Shown: positions 1 through 8,876 of the stretch, piece after piece
Layout: each line of letters begins with the position of its first letter
Numbering within the stretch: position 1 is the stretch's first letter
DNA from: Pseudomonas sp. NKUCC02_KPG
GTDB taxonomy: Bacteria; Pseudomonadota; Gammaproteobacteria; Pseudomonadales; Pseudomonadaceae
Assembly: GCF_019345465.1 (NCBI RefSeq)
Contig: NZ_JAHKRC010000006.1
Coordinates: 62,001-126,000, forward strand
Length of the DNA: 64,000 bases
Direction of reading: 5' to 3'
Program-made: the position numbers and the translations under genes
Notes under the pieces: generated by a model
Database searches by the model: none
Seen by the model: the letters and a program-made list of their open reading frames with translations, nothing else
What the model was told of the DNA's origin: nothing

Positions 1-343
1 CAGGCTCTTGAAGAGTTTGGTGGGAGTGATCATGAGAGGCTCGCTACATACGGAATGCCGAATATACGCATATCCATATATAACTAGCAAGAAAAAAACT
101 TCTTACGGCCAACAGCGGACGTTCGCTCCCGGCTGCTGACGACCCATACGTTCGTGTTGTACCCGAGCAGAACGCATCTTGCTCCGCAGGTACATGCTTT
201 GTCGGCTGGGTAAGTCAGCGGTTTGCGCTTATTTATCCTGCGTGGCTTGAATAAAAGAGTACCGGGGATCGGGCGCGCAGTTCGCAACTACAGCCTTTGG
301 CCAAGACACTGCAGCTGTGATGTGCGAGCCACTATGGCAGGCG
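1..343. other. Intergenic, no gene seen
   Basis: I find no convincing gene here. Open frames present are short, lack ribosome binding sites and have no recognisable motif. Around 110-150 there is a weak half-copy of the dispersed palindrome family found elsewhere in the window (GGCCAACAGCGGACG). The segment lies downstream of the AraC-type gene. Confidence 0.4.
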
Positions 344-1243
344 TTACCTTCGCTCAAGACAGCGCAAAGCCGACGGTAACTCGTTAAACAGTTTCTGATA
401 TTCCAGGGTGAAATAACTCGAGTGGCCAAACCCCCAACGTTCGGCGATATCGGCAATGCTTGCATATGGGTCCTCTTTCAATGCGCGGCGCGCACCGTTC
501 AAGCGAACCGACCGCAGATACTGCACAGGTGTAACCGCGGCCACCGACTGAAAACTATATTGAAGTGTGCGTCGTGACACCTTCAAACGTCGACAAAACT
601 CAAGCACGTTCGTTGGCGTTGCGGGTTCTTCAATCAACCACTGATGACAGCGTTCAACGATGTAATTGTGGGTACCAGGCCGCGGCGTTTCCTGAGGTGC
701 ATCAGTCACTCGCTCCAACCACTCTACGGCCATGAGAGTCAGCGACTGCCATGTCGAGCTGGTCGGCGAGCCCTCCATCAAAGCCTTGAACATCACTATG
801 CCAGGGGCCATGCGGTGTGTTCGCAGGCACACGCGTTTCGGCCGATCCAGTTGCATCAATGCATCGAGCACCGCTTCGTCCAGCAGCCCGCGTAACGTTG
901 CATAGGGAATCGACATGCACAGCACATCCATGCCCGCGGGTGTGAAGACGCGATATTCGTCGTTCGGCAGCAAAACTGTTGCGCATTTTTCCGCCATCGT
1001 CCCTTGATAATCCACAGCAGGCCAAGCCAGCGGAAACAATATGTTGACCGCATTGCGCGGTAGACAGATGTGCTGGATAACCTGCTGATTGAGACGCTCA
1101 CGAAACAGCTGAACTTCACCCGCCTGGACCACATCCAGCCAACCTTGGAGGCGGCCGCAGCTGAGCTGGTCATAGCGCTGACGCCAGCCTGGCAATGCGT
1201 TGGCATGCTCGAAAATATCGGTTGTATGAAGGGATTGACGCAC
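344..1243 (-). CDS. AraC-family transcriptional regulator
   Basis: A 299-residue DNA-binding regulator. The C-terminal ~100 residues form the two helix-turn-helix AraC domain: first helix region FCRRLKVSRRTLQYSF near residue 220, then the conserved segment IADIAERWGFGHSSYF near residue 270. The N-terminal ~190 residues are an unassigned sensor region. The start is a GTG at 1241-1243 preceded by a GAGG-type ribosome site. It is transcribed away from tynA, with a 380-bp gap to the tynA start, which suggests that it controls the amine oxidase. It does not look like E. coli FeaR, the known AraC-type activator of tynA; the N-terminal part resembles EutR/cupin-less AraC proteins more. The link to tynA is inference from position. 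Confidence 0.85.
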   Translation of the reverse strand: MRQSLHTTDIFEHANALPGWRQRYDQLSCGRLQGWLDVVQAGEVQLFRERLNQQVIQHICLPRNAVNILFPLAWPAVDYQGTMAEKCATVLLPNDEYRVFTPAGMDVLCMSIPYATLRGLLDEAVLDALMQLDRPKRVCLRTHRMAPGIVMFKALMEGSPTSSTWQSLTLMAVEWLERVTDAPQETPRPGTHNYIVERCHQWLIEEPATPTNVLEFCRRLKVSRRTLQYSFQSVAAVTPVQYLRSVRLNGARRALKEDPYASIADIAERWGFGHSSYFTLEYQKLFNELPSALRCLERR

Positions 1244-1623
1244 GCGGAACCTCTACGGGCAGGACTCTGTAACGGGTAAATGTTACAAATTGTTAGCAAG
1301 CGTTATGCCAATAAAATCCCCCCCCCAATACGTGCTGAAGGACCAAGTAGTGCCATTTAAAGCACCAACTTGCAGCATGCCTGCGTCAAGTTAGTGCGCC
1401 GCTCTGGCGCAACTATCACTGCCAGCCCCTGGCGTGATGAATTGCCAATTTGTGTTAAAGGACGCCAACAACTTCACCTTACAGTGATTGTGCCTGCTGG
1501 CTCCCGACTACTTCGCTCTCATGCATAGAACGCTGTTTGGCTCGCCCGCAAAATTGAACAAGAAAACCGTTGGCGAAAGAAACATGCCTCATTACTTTAC
1601 TGGGCACTTTAAGGACTTCACTG

Positions 1624-3894
1624 ATGAGTCATACACTCAAACGCCGTCAATTTAATTTAGCTCCGCTGGCCTTGGCTTTAGCCCTTGCCGGCCTTGCCTC
1701 GACCGCCCATGCACATGGCGGCGCAGCGCAGATGGTGCCCCTGAAGTCGACCCTGGAAAATTTTGGGGCCACTGTAAAATGGGACGACTACGCCAACCTC
1801 TTCGTTATTTCCAAGGATGGGGCATATATCAAGGTAAAGCCGAACAGCAAAGTGGCGATGCTTAACGGCAAAAGACTGGAGCTTAGCGTTCCGGTGGTTT
1901 TCAAAAAAAATACTGCACTGATGTCGAATAACTTCATCAATGAAGTATTCCAGTCGGGCCTGGATAAAACGTTTAGCGTCGAAACCCGGCCTCATCCACT
2001 TAATGCTTTGAGTGCAGACGAAATCAAGTTGGCGGTCGAGGTGATCAAAGCTTCGGAGCACTCTAAAAAAGACTTCCGGTTCACGGCAATATCGCTCCGG
2101 GGGCCGAAAAAGAGCGAAGTCTGGGACTTTATCTATACCGGAAAGCCCGTAAGCCAATCTCGCGAGGCCGATGTGACCGTGCTCGATGGCAGGCACGTCG
2201 TCGAAGCTGTGGTAGACCTGGGCAGCAAAAAACTCCTGAGTTGGGAACCGACCAGGAATGTTCACGGGATGGTCTTGCTGGACGACTTCGCGACTGTGCA
2301 GTCTGTCATAGAAGGCAGCACTGAATATGCTCAGGCGCTGGCCAAACGTGGCATCAAAGACGTCAAGAAGGTCGTCACTACGCCGCTCACTGTGGGCTAC
2401 TTTGATGGCAAAGACGGCCTTGTTCAGGACCAGCGTCTGCTTAAGGTGGTCAGCTATCTGGATGTTGGCGATGGCAACTACTGGGCTCATCCGATCGAAA
2501 ACCTGGTGGCCGTCGTCGACCTGGAAACCAAGAGCGTGATCAAGATCGAAGATGGAGTGATAGTGCCGGTGCCAATGAAACCTACGCCTTACGACGGGCG
2601 AGGGCGTAAAGCGGCGACCGTCAAGCCACTGGAGATCATCGAACCCGAGGGCAAGAACTACACGATCACCGGCAACAGCATTCACTGGCAAAACTGGGAT
2701 CTGCATTTGGCACTCGATTCGCGGGTAGGCCCGGTGATTTCCACAGTCACCTATAACGATCAGGGCAAGAAGCGCAAAGTCATGTACGAAGGGAATCTGG
2801 GCGGCATGATCGTGCCCTATGGAGATCCAGACGTGGGCTGGTACTTCAAAGCCTATCTCGATTCCGGAGACTACGGCATGGGGACTCTCACTTCCCAGAT
2901 CCAGCCTGGCAAGGATGCGCCTCAGAACGCGGTGTTTGTTGACGCGACCATCGCCGACTATGCCGGATCGCCCGTCAATATCCCCCGCGCGATGGCGATA
3001 TTCGAACGCTATGCGGGACCTGAATACAAGCATCAGGAAATGGGCCAACCCAACCTCAGCACCGAGCGCCGGGAACTGGTCATTCGATGGATCAGCACCG
3101 TCGGCAATTATGACTACATTTTTGACTGGGTCTTCCAGGAAAACGGTGTGATCGGTATCGACGCAGGTGCAACTGGCATCGAGGCAGTCAAAGGTGTGAA
3201 GTCCAGCACCATTCATGACGCCACTGCCAAAGAGGACACTCGCTACGGTACCTTGATCGACCACAACATTGTCGGCACCACTCACCAACACATCTACAAT
3301 TTCCGCCTGGACATGGACGTAGATGGCGAAAACAACTCGCTGGTCGAACTTAATCCCGTAGTTGCCAAAAATGACCGCGGCGGGCCGCGCTCCAGCACCA
3401 TGCAGATTGACCAAAAGGTGGTCAGCACTGAGCAGCAAGCTGCACAAAAATTCGATCCCGCGACTATTCGCCTGATCAGCAACACGAGTAAGGAAAACAA
3501 GATGGGATACCCGGTGTCCTACCAATTGATCCCTTATGCAGGTGGGACTCACCCTGTGGCCAAGGGCGCCAATTTCGGTAGCGACGAATGGCTGTACCAT
3601 CGACTGAGTTTCATGGACAAGCAGATATGGGTGACCCGTTACGATCCTCTGGAGCGCTATCCAGAAGGTAAATACCCGAATCGCTCTGCAACGGATACCG
3701 GTCTGGGCCTATTCACAGCCAACAACCAATCGATCGAAAGCAGTGACAATGTGGTGTGGCTTACCACTGGTACCACTCACGTGGCTCGCGCAGAGGAGTG
3801 GCCGATCATGCCAACCGAATGGGTGCACGTACTGCTCAAGCCTTGGAACTTCTTCGACGAGACACCCACACTGAACCTCAACTCACCGAAATAA
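1624..3894 (+). CDS. tynA: Primary-amine oxidase (copper/topaquinone), periplasmic
   Basis: Oxidises primary amines such as phenylethylamine or tyramine to aldehyde, ammonia and hydrogen peroxide in the periplasm. The ATG at 1624 follows AAGGAC and opens a 756-residue precursor with a ~30-residue signal peptide ending in AHA. The architecture is that of E. coli TynA including the extra N-terminal D1 domain. Residue positions equal E. coli mature numbers plus 30: topaquinone precursor Tyr496 in NYDYIFDW, copper ligands His554 and His556 in GTTHQHIYNF and His719 in TTGTTHVARAEEW, and catalytic base Asp413 in YLDSGDYGMG. All key residues are present. No phenylacetaldehyde dehydrogenase gene (feaB) follows, so the aldehyde must be handled elsewhere. 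A strong hairpin terminator lies just after the stop. Confidence 0.97.
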   Translation: MSHTLKRRQFNLAPLALALALAGLASTAHAHGGAAQMVPLKSTLENFGATVKWDDYANLFVISKDGAYIKVKPNSKVAMLNGKRLELSVPVVFKKNTALMSNNFINEVFQSGLDKTFSVETRPHPLNALSADEIKLAVEVIKASEHSKKDFRFTAISLRGPKKSEVWDFIYTGKPVSQSREADVTVLDGRHVVEAVVDLGSKKLLSWEPTRNVHGMVLLDDFATVQSVIEGSTEYAQALAKRGIKDVKKVVTTPLTVGYFDGKDGLVQDQRLLKVVSYLDVGDGNYWAHPIENLVAVVDLETKSVIKIEDGVIVPVPMKPTPYDGRGRKAATVKPLEIIEPEGKNYTITGNSIHWQNWDLHLALDSRVGPVISTVTYNDQGKKRKVMYEGNLGGMIVPYGDPDVGWYFKAYLDSGDYGMGTLTSQIQPGKDAPQNAVFVDATIADYAGSPVNIPRAMAIFERYAGPEYKHQEMGQPNLSTERRELVIRWISTVGNYDYIFDWVFQENGVIGIDAGATGIEAVKGVKSSTIHDATAKEDTRYGTLIDHNIVGTTHQHIYNFRLDMDVDGENNSLVELNPVVAKNDRGGPRSSTMQIDQKVVSTEQQAAQKFDPATIRLISNTSKENKMGYPVSYQLIPYAGGTHPVAKGANFGSDEWLYHRLSFMDKQIWVTRYDPLERYPEGKYPNRSATDTGLGLFTANNQSIESSDNVVWLTTGTTHVARAEEWPIMPTEWVHVLLKPWNFFDETPTLNLNSPK

Positions 3895-3900
3895 GCTCAG

Positions 3901-3933
3901 CCTCTGTAGCCGTTTTCAGCTACAGAGGTTTCC
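3901..3933 (+). terminator. Rho-independent terminator after tynA
   Basis: Perfect 10-bp inverted repeat CCTCTGTAGC (3901-3910) / GCTACAGAGG (3919-3928) with an 8-base loop, followed by TTTCC. It starts 7 bases after the tynA stop and separates tynA from the next genes. Confidence 0.8.
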
Positions 3934-4373
3934 CCCTGGTTGTGGTCGTCACAGGTAATCCTTACCCAGCCAGATTGTTGCGGCGCGTGCTGAGGCCTCA
4001 CGTACGTTTTCACTCTTGCCAGATATTCAATTAAATGGCGCCAACATGGTGCAACTCATAACTCTTTGCACCACTGTCTCGCATGAAAAACTCGACCGAA
4101 AATCGCAAAGATCAAGTATGTCCGTTAGGCGATACATTATGACCTTCCAGGGATAGATGTCCTGTATTCATAACTATAATATTAAAACCCTTCATGGTTT
4201 ATTATTAAGTGCCTGTTTGATTTTTATTTTCTGCGGCGATAGCGGAATAATTAATTGTGTCTGCTAATTATTAATCGTCAGGCGAATGGCTTTTATATCT
4301 CGGCACTTAAAGCTTTTGGCATGCGGTTTGCTCTCAATCATTGTGATATTAACTTAGTTGCGAGTGCGGTCCA
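3934..4373. other. AT-rich intergenic region upstream of the MFS gene
   Basis: About 440 bases without a supported gene. The part from 4140 to 4360 is clearly AT-richer than the flanks and probably holds the promoter of the MFS / gamma-glutamyltransferase pair. I could not fix a -35/-10 pair with confidence. Confidence 0.4.
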
Positions 4374-5651
4374 ATGAATAGAGAACAATACTTAGCAGAA
4401 AGCACCAGGGTTGAGTTATTCAGTGCCCGTGGCTATCAGTTGGTCATTGGTGTTATTTGTATGATGGCTATTTCCAGCCCGCAATATGTCTGGACACTTT
4501 TCACCGCCCCCCTCACTGAAAAACTGGGTGTTTCGCTGGCGCAGGTTCAAATAACCTTTTCATTATTGATTATCCTGCAGACCTTCTTTTCGCCAGTACA
4601 GGGTTATCTGGTCGATCGTTTTGGTATTCGTACACTCGTGGGTCTCGGTTGTGCGCTGTCGGGCCTCAGTTGGATTCTGGCCAGCCAGGCCTCGTCGCTG
4701 AGCATGCTTTACCTGAGCTACGGAGTGGTCGGGGGCCTGGGTACCGGAATCGTTTATGTCGGCATCATCGGCCTGATGGTGCGCTGGTTCCCTGATCGCC
4801 GCGGCCTTGCCGCCGGGGCTGTGGCTGCCGGGTATGGCATGGGCGCCATGATCACCACCTTTCCTATCAGCAACAGTCTGAAAAGTGCAGGCATGGAAAC
4901 CACAATGCTGACCTTCGGTCTGGCGTTAGGGCTTGTGGGGCTGGTGGCATCGCGCTTTCTGCGCCAACCCCCGACATCGCAGAGTGATGATCCACTGCCG
5001 AAAACGAAACAAATCGTAGTCGATGTGCCACCGCGCGAAGTGCTCAAGACACCTGTGTTCTGGCTGATGTTTGCCATGTTTACCATGATGTCGACGTCAG
5101 GCCTGATGGTCACTTCGCAAATGGCCAGTTTCGCCGAGGACTTTGGAATGACGTCCGTGATGGTGATGGGTATGGCTGCCTTGCCACTAGCCCTGACCAT
5201 CGACCGGATATGCAATGGCCTGACACGGCCGCTGTTTGGCTGGATCTCCGACCGCTACGGCCGCGAGAACACCATGGCCTTCGCGTTCTTCTTCGAAGGT
5301 ATCGCCATGACCCTTTGGCTGCTGACCAGCGATAACCCAGTGCTGTTTGTCCTGCTCTCTGGCGTTGTGTTCCTGGGCTGGGGCGAAATTTTCTCGCTGT
5401 TTCCTTCGACCCTGACTGACACCTTCGGTACACGTCACGCCACCACCAACTATGGCTTCCTGTACATGGCGCAAGGAATCGGTTCGATTTTTGGTGGCCC
5501 GGTTGCTGCGCTTCTGCACCAAAGTACCGACAGCTGGTACCCGGTTTTTGCTGTTGCCATCAGCTTCGACATCATTACCGCCGGGCTCGCCTTTTTCGTC
5601 CTTAAACGCATGCGCGCCAATTGGATCGCCAAGCACGCTATGAAGTCTTGA
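4374..5651 (+). CDS. MFS transporter, oxalate/formate antiporter (OFA)-like
   Basis: A 425-residue inner-membrane major facilitator with about twelve hydrophobic segments. The MFS signature after the second helix is visible as GYLVDRFGIRT near residue 80 and again in the second half as GWISDRYGREN near residue 285. The glycine-rich second half-motif GGLGTGIVYVGIIG and RWFPDRRGLAAG are typical of the OFA family, which exchange or import organic anions. The gene ends 16 bp before the gamma-glutamyltransferase-like gene, so the two are probably one transcript, and the transporter may carry the substrate or product of that enzyme. The real substrate cannot be read from sequence. Confidence 0.85.
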   Translation: MNREQYLAESTRVELFSARGYQLVIGVICMMAISSPQYVWTLFTAPLTEKLGVSLAQVQITFSLLIILQTFFSPVQGYLVDRFGIRTLVGLGCALSGLSWILASQASSLSMLYLSYGVVGGLGTGIVYVGIIGLMVRWFPDRRGLAAGAVAAGYGMGAMITTFPISNSLKSAGMETTMLTFGLALGLVGLVASRFLRQPPTSQSDDPLPKTKQIVVDVPPREVLKTPVFWLMFAMFTMMSTSGLMVTSQMASFAEDFGMTSVMVMGMAALPLALTIDRICNGLTRPLFGWISDRYGRENTMAFAFFFEGIAMTLWLLTSDNPVLFVLLSGVVFLGWGEIFSLFPSTLTDTFGTRHATTNYGFLYMAQGIGSIFGGPVAALLHQSTDSWYPVFAVAISFDIITAGLAFFVLKRMRANWIAKHAMKS

Positions 5652-5667
5652 ATAAAGGATAAATCGT

Positions 5668-7257
5668 ATGTTGAACACTACCCTTGCTGCTCGCGGAATT
5701 GCCGTAGCCCCTCATAGTCTGGCGGCACAATCAGCCCTGGCCGTTTTGCGCGAAGGCGGCAACGCCATCGAGGCCATGGTCGCAGCGGCTGCCACGATCG
5801 CCGTGGTTTACCCTCATATGAATAGCCTGGGGGGCGACGGTTTCTGGTTGATTGTGCCAGCTCAAGGCGCGCCACTCGCAATCGACGCCAGCGGCCCGGC
5901 GGGTAGCCTGGCGACGCTCTCTCGATACGACGGCATGAGCAAGATCCCGACACGTGGTGCCGACGCCGCAGTCACCGTCGCGGGCACCGTTGGCGGTTGG
6001 CAGGAAGCGCTGGTCGTAGCGTCTGAGCTGGGTGGAAAAATCCCGTTGCCACGCCTGCTGGAGGATGCCATCCACTACGCGTACGCCGGGATCCCCACCA
6101 CCCCGTCGCAGCATCTGGCTACTTCCAGCAAACAAGCCGAACTGCAAGGCATCCCGGGATTTGCCGAAACCTTTTTGCACAACGGTGCTGCACCTGAGGC
6201 AGGTAGCCTGTTCAGGCAGCCGCGCCTGGCAGCCACCTTGCTCACACTCGCCGAAACAGGTCTGGACAGCTTCTACCGGGGTACATTGGCCGACTCTATA
6301 GCCAAAGACTTGAGCGCGCTGGGCGCACCGGTCACCCGTGAGGATTTGGCCAACTACCGAGCCAGGCGCGTACGCCCTCTGGAGTTGGAGCACAGTGCTG
6401 GCACCGTCTACAACCTGATACCGCCCAGCCAGGGACTGGTATCGCAACTGATCCTGGGCATTGCCGACCATGCCGGTCTTGGTCATTACTCTGCGGACGG
6501 GGCTGATCATGTCCATACCTTGGTCGAAGCGACCAAATTGGCCTTTGCTGTACGCGACGCCCATATTACCGATCCTGAGCATATGACGATCGACCCGCAA
6601 AGCTGTCTCGATCCAGCCTACCTGCAAGCACTTGCGGCACAAATCAACCCTCAGAAAGCCGCGCCTTGGGGCGAAGGCAAAGGCCCCGGCGACACCGTCT
6701 GGATGGGTGTGATCGATAACGACGGGCTAGCCGTATCGTTCATCCAGAGTATTTATCACGAATTCGGCAGCGGCATCGTGCTGCCAGAATCTGGGCTGAA
6801 CTGGCAGAACAGGGGGGCTTCATTCAGCCTGGATCCGCAGCACCTTTTGACCCTGAAACCCGGAAAGAAGCCTTTCCATACCCTCAATCCTGCTGCAGCA
6901 CGCCTGAAGGATGGAAGCACCATGGTTTACGGCACCATGGGCGGTGATGGACAACCGCAGACGCAAGCTGCTGTGTTCAGTCGCTACGCCGTATTTGGTC
7001 AGCCGTTACAGCAAGCCGTGACGGCACCGCGCTGGTTGCTAGGGCGTACCTGGGGTGAAAGTTCCGACACATTGAAAATGGAGTCGCGTTTTAACGATGA
7101 AGTTTTGAATGAGCTCAAGCGTCGAGGGCACGAAGTAGAGGTATTGAATCCTTTTTCCGAGACCATGGGCCACGCGGGAGCAGCGGTTCGGCTCGTTAAT
7201 GGATCATTTGAAGGTGCATTTGACCCGAGGGGCAATGGAGCTGCTGCCGGTTATTGA
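5668..7257 (+). CDS. Gamma-glutamyltransferase family (Ntn hydrolase) protein
   Basis: A 529-residue member of the gamma-glutamyltransferase / cephalosporin-acylase family. These are made as one chain that cuts itself before a threonine, which then acts as nucleophile; the likely residue is Thr343 in GPGDTVWMGVID. The N-terminal segment SLGGDGFWLI and the C-terminal GTMGGDGQPQTQ near residue 430 are family signatures. No signal peptide is seen, unlike the periplasmic Ggt of E. coli, so this is probably a cytoplasmic paralogue acting on gamma-glutamyl or other amide bonds. An AAAGGA ribosome site precedes the ATG. It follows an OFA-type transporter by 16 bp. Substrate unknown. Confidence 0.85.
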   Translation: MLNTTLAARGIAVAPHSLAAQSALAVLREGGNAIEAMVAAAATIAVVYPHMNSLGGDGFWLIVPAQGAPLAIDASGPAGSLATLSRYDGMSKIPTRGADAAVTVAGTVGGWQEALVVASELGGKIPLPRLLEDAIHYAYAGIPTTPSQHLATSSKQAELQGIPGFAETFLHNGAAPEAGSLFRQPRLAATLLTLAETGLDSFYRGTLADSIAKDLSALGAPVTREDLANYRARRVRPLELEHSAGTVYNLIPPSQGLVSQLILGIADHAGLGHYSADGADHVHTLVEATKLAFAVRDAHITDPEHMTIDPQSCLDPAYLQALAAQINPQKAAPWGEGKGPGDTVWMGVIDNDGLAVSFIQSIYHEFGSGIVLPESGLNWQNRGASFSLDPQHLLTLKPGKKPFHTLNPAAARLKDGSTMVYGTMGGDGQPQTQAAVFSRYAVFGQPLQQAVTAPRWLLGRTWGESSDTLKMESRFNDEVLNELKRRGHEVEVLNPFSETMGHAGAAVRLVNGSFEGAFDPRGNGAAAGY

Positions 7258-7396
7258 CAACTGAATGTGGGTTAGCGAAAGCCAGCGACTGAAGCATGGC
7301 GCGACGAGGTTGATTTTTCTATTAGATAAATTTACAAATCTATCGCGCACTGATTAAAATAAATAAAAATTTAAAAATCATGCCTTGGGTGAGCTC

Positions 7397-8029
7397 GTGA
7401 AAAGTATTTTGATTGCATCTGTCTTGTTAAGCTCCGTGCTTTCTTTAAAGGTTTTGGCGAGTGTGTTAGAAGTCGAGCATAAACTAATTGAGCAGCGCTG
7501 GTATACGTTCGAAGACGTGATAAAAAAGAGAAGCACATATAACAGGGTAGATATTTCGCGAGGGTACATCGAATACTATTTCGAGGGTGATAAATATACC
7601 CCCCAGTATCCAGAAGAGAAATTGTCACCGCGCCAAAAATTCTATTCCAATCATGGCAGCGTTGGAACCTATGCGATTGCTGATTATGAGACCGAGCTAG
7701 ACAGGGCGTGCATAGATGTTGTCTCTGGTTCTTTAGGGGCATTTATAGGTGACTATGAAACCTCCAAAAGATCTGATAGACAACAATATAAGCGAGTCGT
7801 AGTCGGCATAAGGTCTTTGACGTACAAAGGCCCTGAGTATAACTTCAAGAGCCCTTCATCTTGGTCGCCTGTAGCGTTACCCAAGGACAATAGAAGTCTT
7901 CTTTGTGATATTTATGAAGTCAATAGCAAAGAGAGTGATATGAAATACATTGTTTATGCTGCTTCAGAGGCTACCGCTATGTTTGACGAAATTCATGCGA
8001 TCCCACTGCCTGACAAGAAGGTCGAGTAA
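7397..8029 (+). CDS. Secreted or periplasmic protein of unknown function
   Basis: Not recognised. A GTG at 7397 gives a 210-residue protein beginning MKSILIASVLLSSVLSLKVLAS, a good signal peptide of about 21 residues with a likely cut after LAS. A TTG twelve bases upstream could also start the frame. The mature part is polar, rich in Tyr, Lys and Ser, with two cysteines near residues 107 and 172 that could pair after export. Base composition is AT-richer than the neighbours, and the gene sits alone between the gamma-glutamyltransferase gene and a degraded patch, so horizontal acquisition is plausible. Confidence 0.6.
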   Translation: MKSILIASVLLSSVLSLKVLASVLEVEHKLIEQRWYTFEDVIKKRSTYNRVDISRGYIEYYFEGDKYTPQYPEEKLSPRQKFYSNHGSVGTYAIADYETELDRACIDVVSGSLGAFIGDYETSKRSDRQQYKRVVVGIRSLTYKGPEYNFKSPSSWSPVALPKDNRSLLCDIYEVNSKESDMKYIVYAASEATAMFDEIHAIPLPDKKVE

Positions 8030-8108
8030 TTAAAACTCTTCGCACTCATGCTGCGGCCCCCATTGCTCTGGCATTAGCTGGATCAACCTTGAGGCGGTGA
8101 ACTGAATA

Positions 8109-8288
8109 ATGGGTTTTGAACAATTGGCTCAGCTAAGTGACCGACTTCGGGCTGGAAAGGAGCAAGAGCTGTCTGGCACGATGGGCGGCAATTGGACGAG
8201 AGCTGGCCTCCGTGACGGGCTGCTATTGCCCACCGCCGGACGGATACAGATGATCGAGTTGGTGCCGCATAGATGGGCGCCGGTTTAA
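8109..8288 (+). pseudogene. Possible 5' remnant of a ProQ/FinO-type gene
   Basis: A 59-codon frame starting MGFEQLAQLSDRLRAGKEQE resembles, from memory, the first ~20 residues of the ProQ/FinO-like RNA chaperones of Pseudomonas; the rest of the frame does not, and the FinO domain is absent. It sits in a 380-bp stretch (8030-8412) that otherwise holds nothing recognisable. Treat as a low-confidence gene fragment. Confidence 0.3.
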
Positions 8289-8412
8289 CCATGCAAGGTC
8301 TGTTGGGCGGATGTTTGCTTTCCATGACCTGGCCAGAAGGCTTTAGAAAATGCTTAAGGGGGCTTGAAACTTAAAGCAGGCTGCAGCTTCCGAAGCTCTA
8401 GATGCTGACCGT

Positions 8413-8802
8413 TCAGTTGGAAGAGTTGTTCAACTGCTGAAGCTCAAGTTGTTTGGCAGCACTGGCTTCGAGGTTTGCACGCTCTTCATCCAGATACCGA
8501 TAAATACTTTGAAGGTTGGCGATTTTCTGTTTGACTTCTGCCATCTTTTTTTCAATTAGCTTGGCGCCGTCAGCACAATCGATCAGCTTATTCCGCTGCG
8601 CATCCAGAATCTCGCCTATTTCCCCCAGGGAAAACCCCATGCTTTGCGCGCGCTTGATAAAGTCCAGATCCTGCAGAGTTTGCGCTGTGTAATCGCGATA
8701 GTTGTTAGTTCGCCGCTGCGGTGAGATCAGGCCGATTTGCTCGTAGTAACGTAGTGTATGGCGGCTGGCACCGCTGCGGGCCTCGAGTTCGCCGATTTTC
8801 AT
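8413..8802 (-). CDS. MerR-family transcriptional regulator
   Basis: A 129-residue regulator with the N-terminal winged helix of MerR proteins (MKIGELEARSGASRHTLRYYE) and a long coiled-coil dimerisation helix in the second half. Only one cysteine (CADG, near residue 77) is in the effector region, so it is not of the heavy-metal type; it fits the small-molecule or redox branch such as the YfmP/SoxR-like regulators next to oxidoreductases. It is divergent from the SDR gene at 8877 with a 74-bp gap that contains a dyad typical of MerR operators. Confidence 0.9.
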   Translation of the reverse strand: MKIGELEARSGASRHTLRYYEQIGLISPQRRTNNYRDYTAQTLQDLDFIKRAQSMGFSLGEIGEILDAQRNKLIDCADGAKLIEKKMAEVKQKIANLQSIYRYLDEERANLEASAAKQLELQQLNNSSN

Positions 8803-8813
8803 GAAAACACCGC

Positions 8814-8840
8814 TTGACCATAGAGTTTGGTCGATAGTTT
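8814..8840 (+). promoter_or_regulatory. Likely MerR-type operator/promoter for the SDR gene
   Basis: TTGACC at 8814 could be the -35 box. It overlaps the dyad GACCA-N7-TGGTC (8816-8832), with a weak -10 such as TAGTTT at 8835. A dyad placed between -35 and -10 is the usual arrangement for MerR regulators, which untwist an overlong spacer. Spacer length is uncertain because the -10 is weak. Confidence 0.5.
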
Positions 8841-8876
8841 ACGCTTGGTTCCTCAACTTGAACAAGGAACAGGGAA

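Noticed and set aside
1678..3600. 640-codon frame antisense to tynA
   Set aside because: tynA is unmistakable on the plus strand with all catalytic residues. Long antisense frames are common in high-GC genes.
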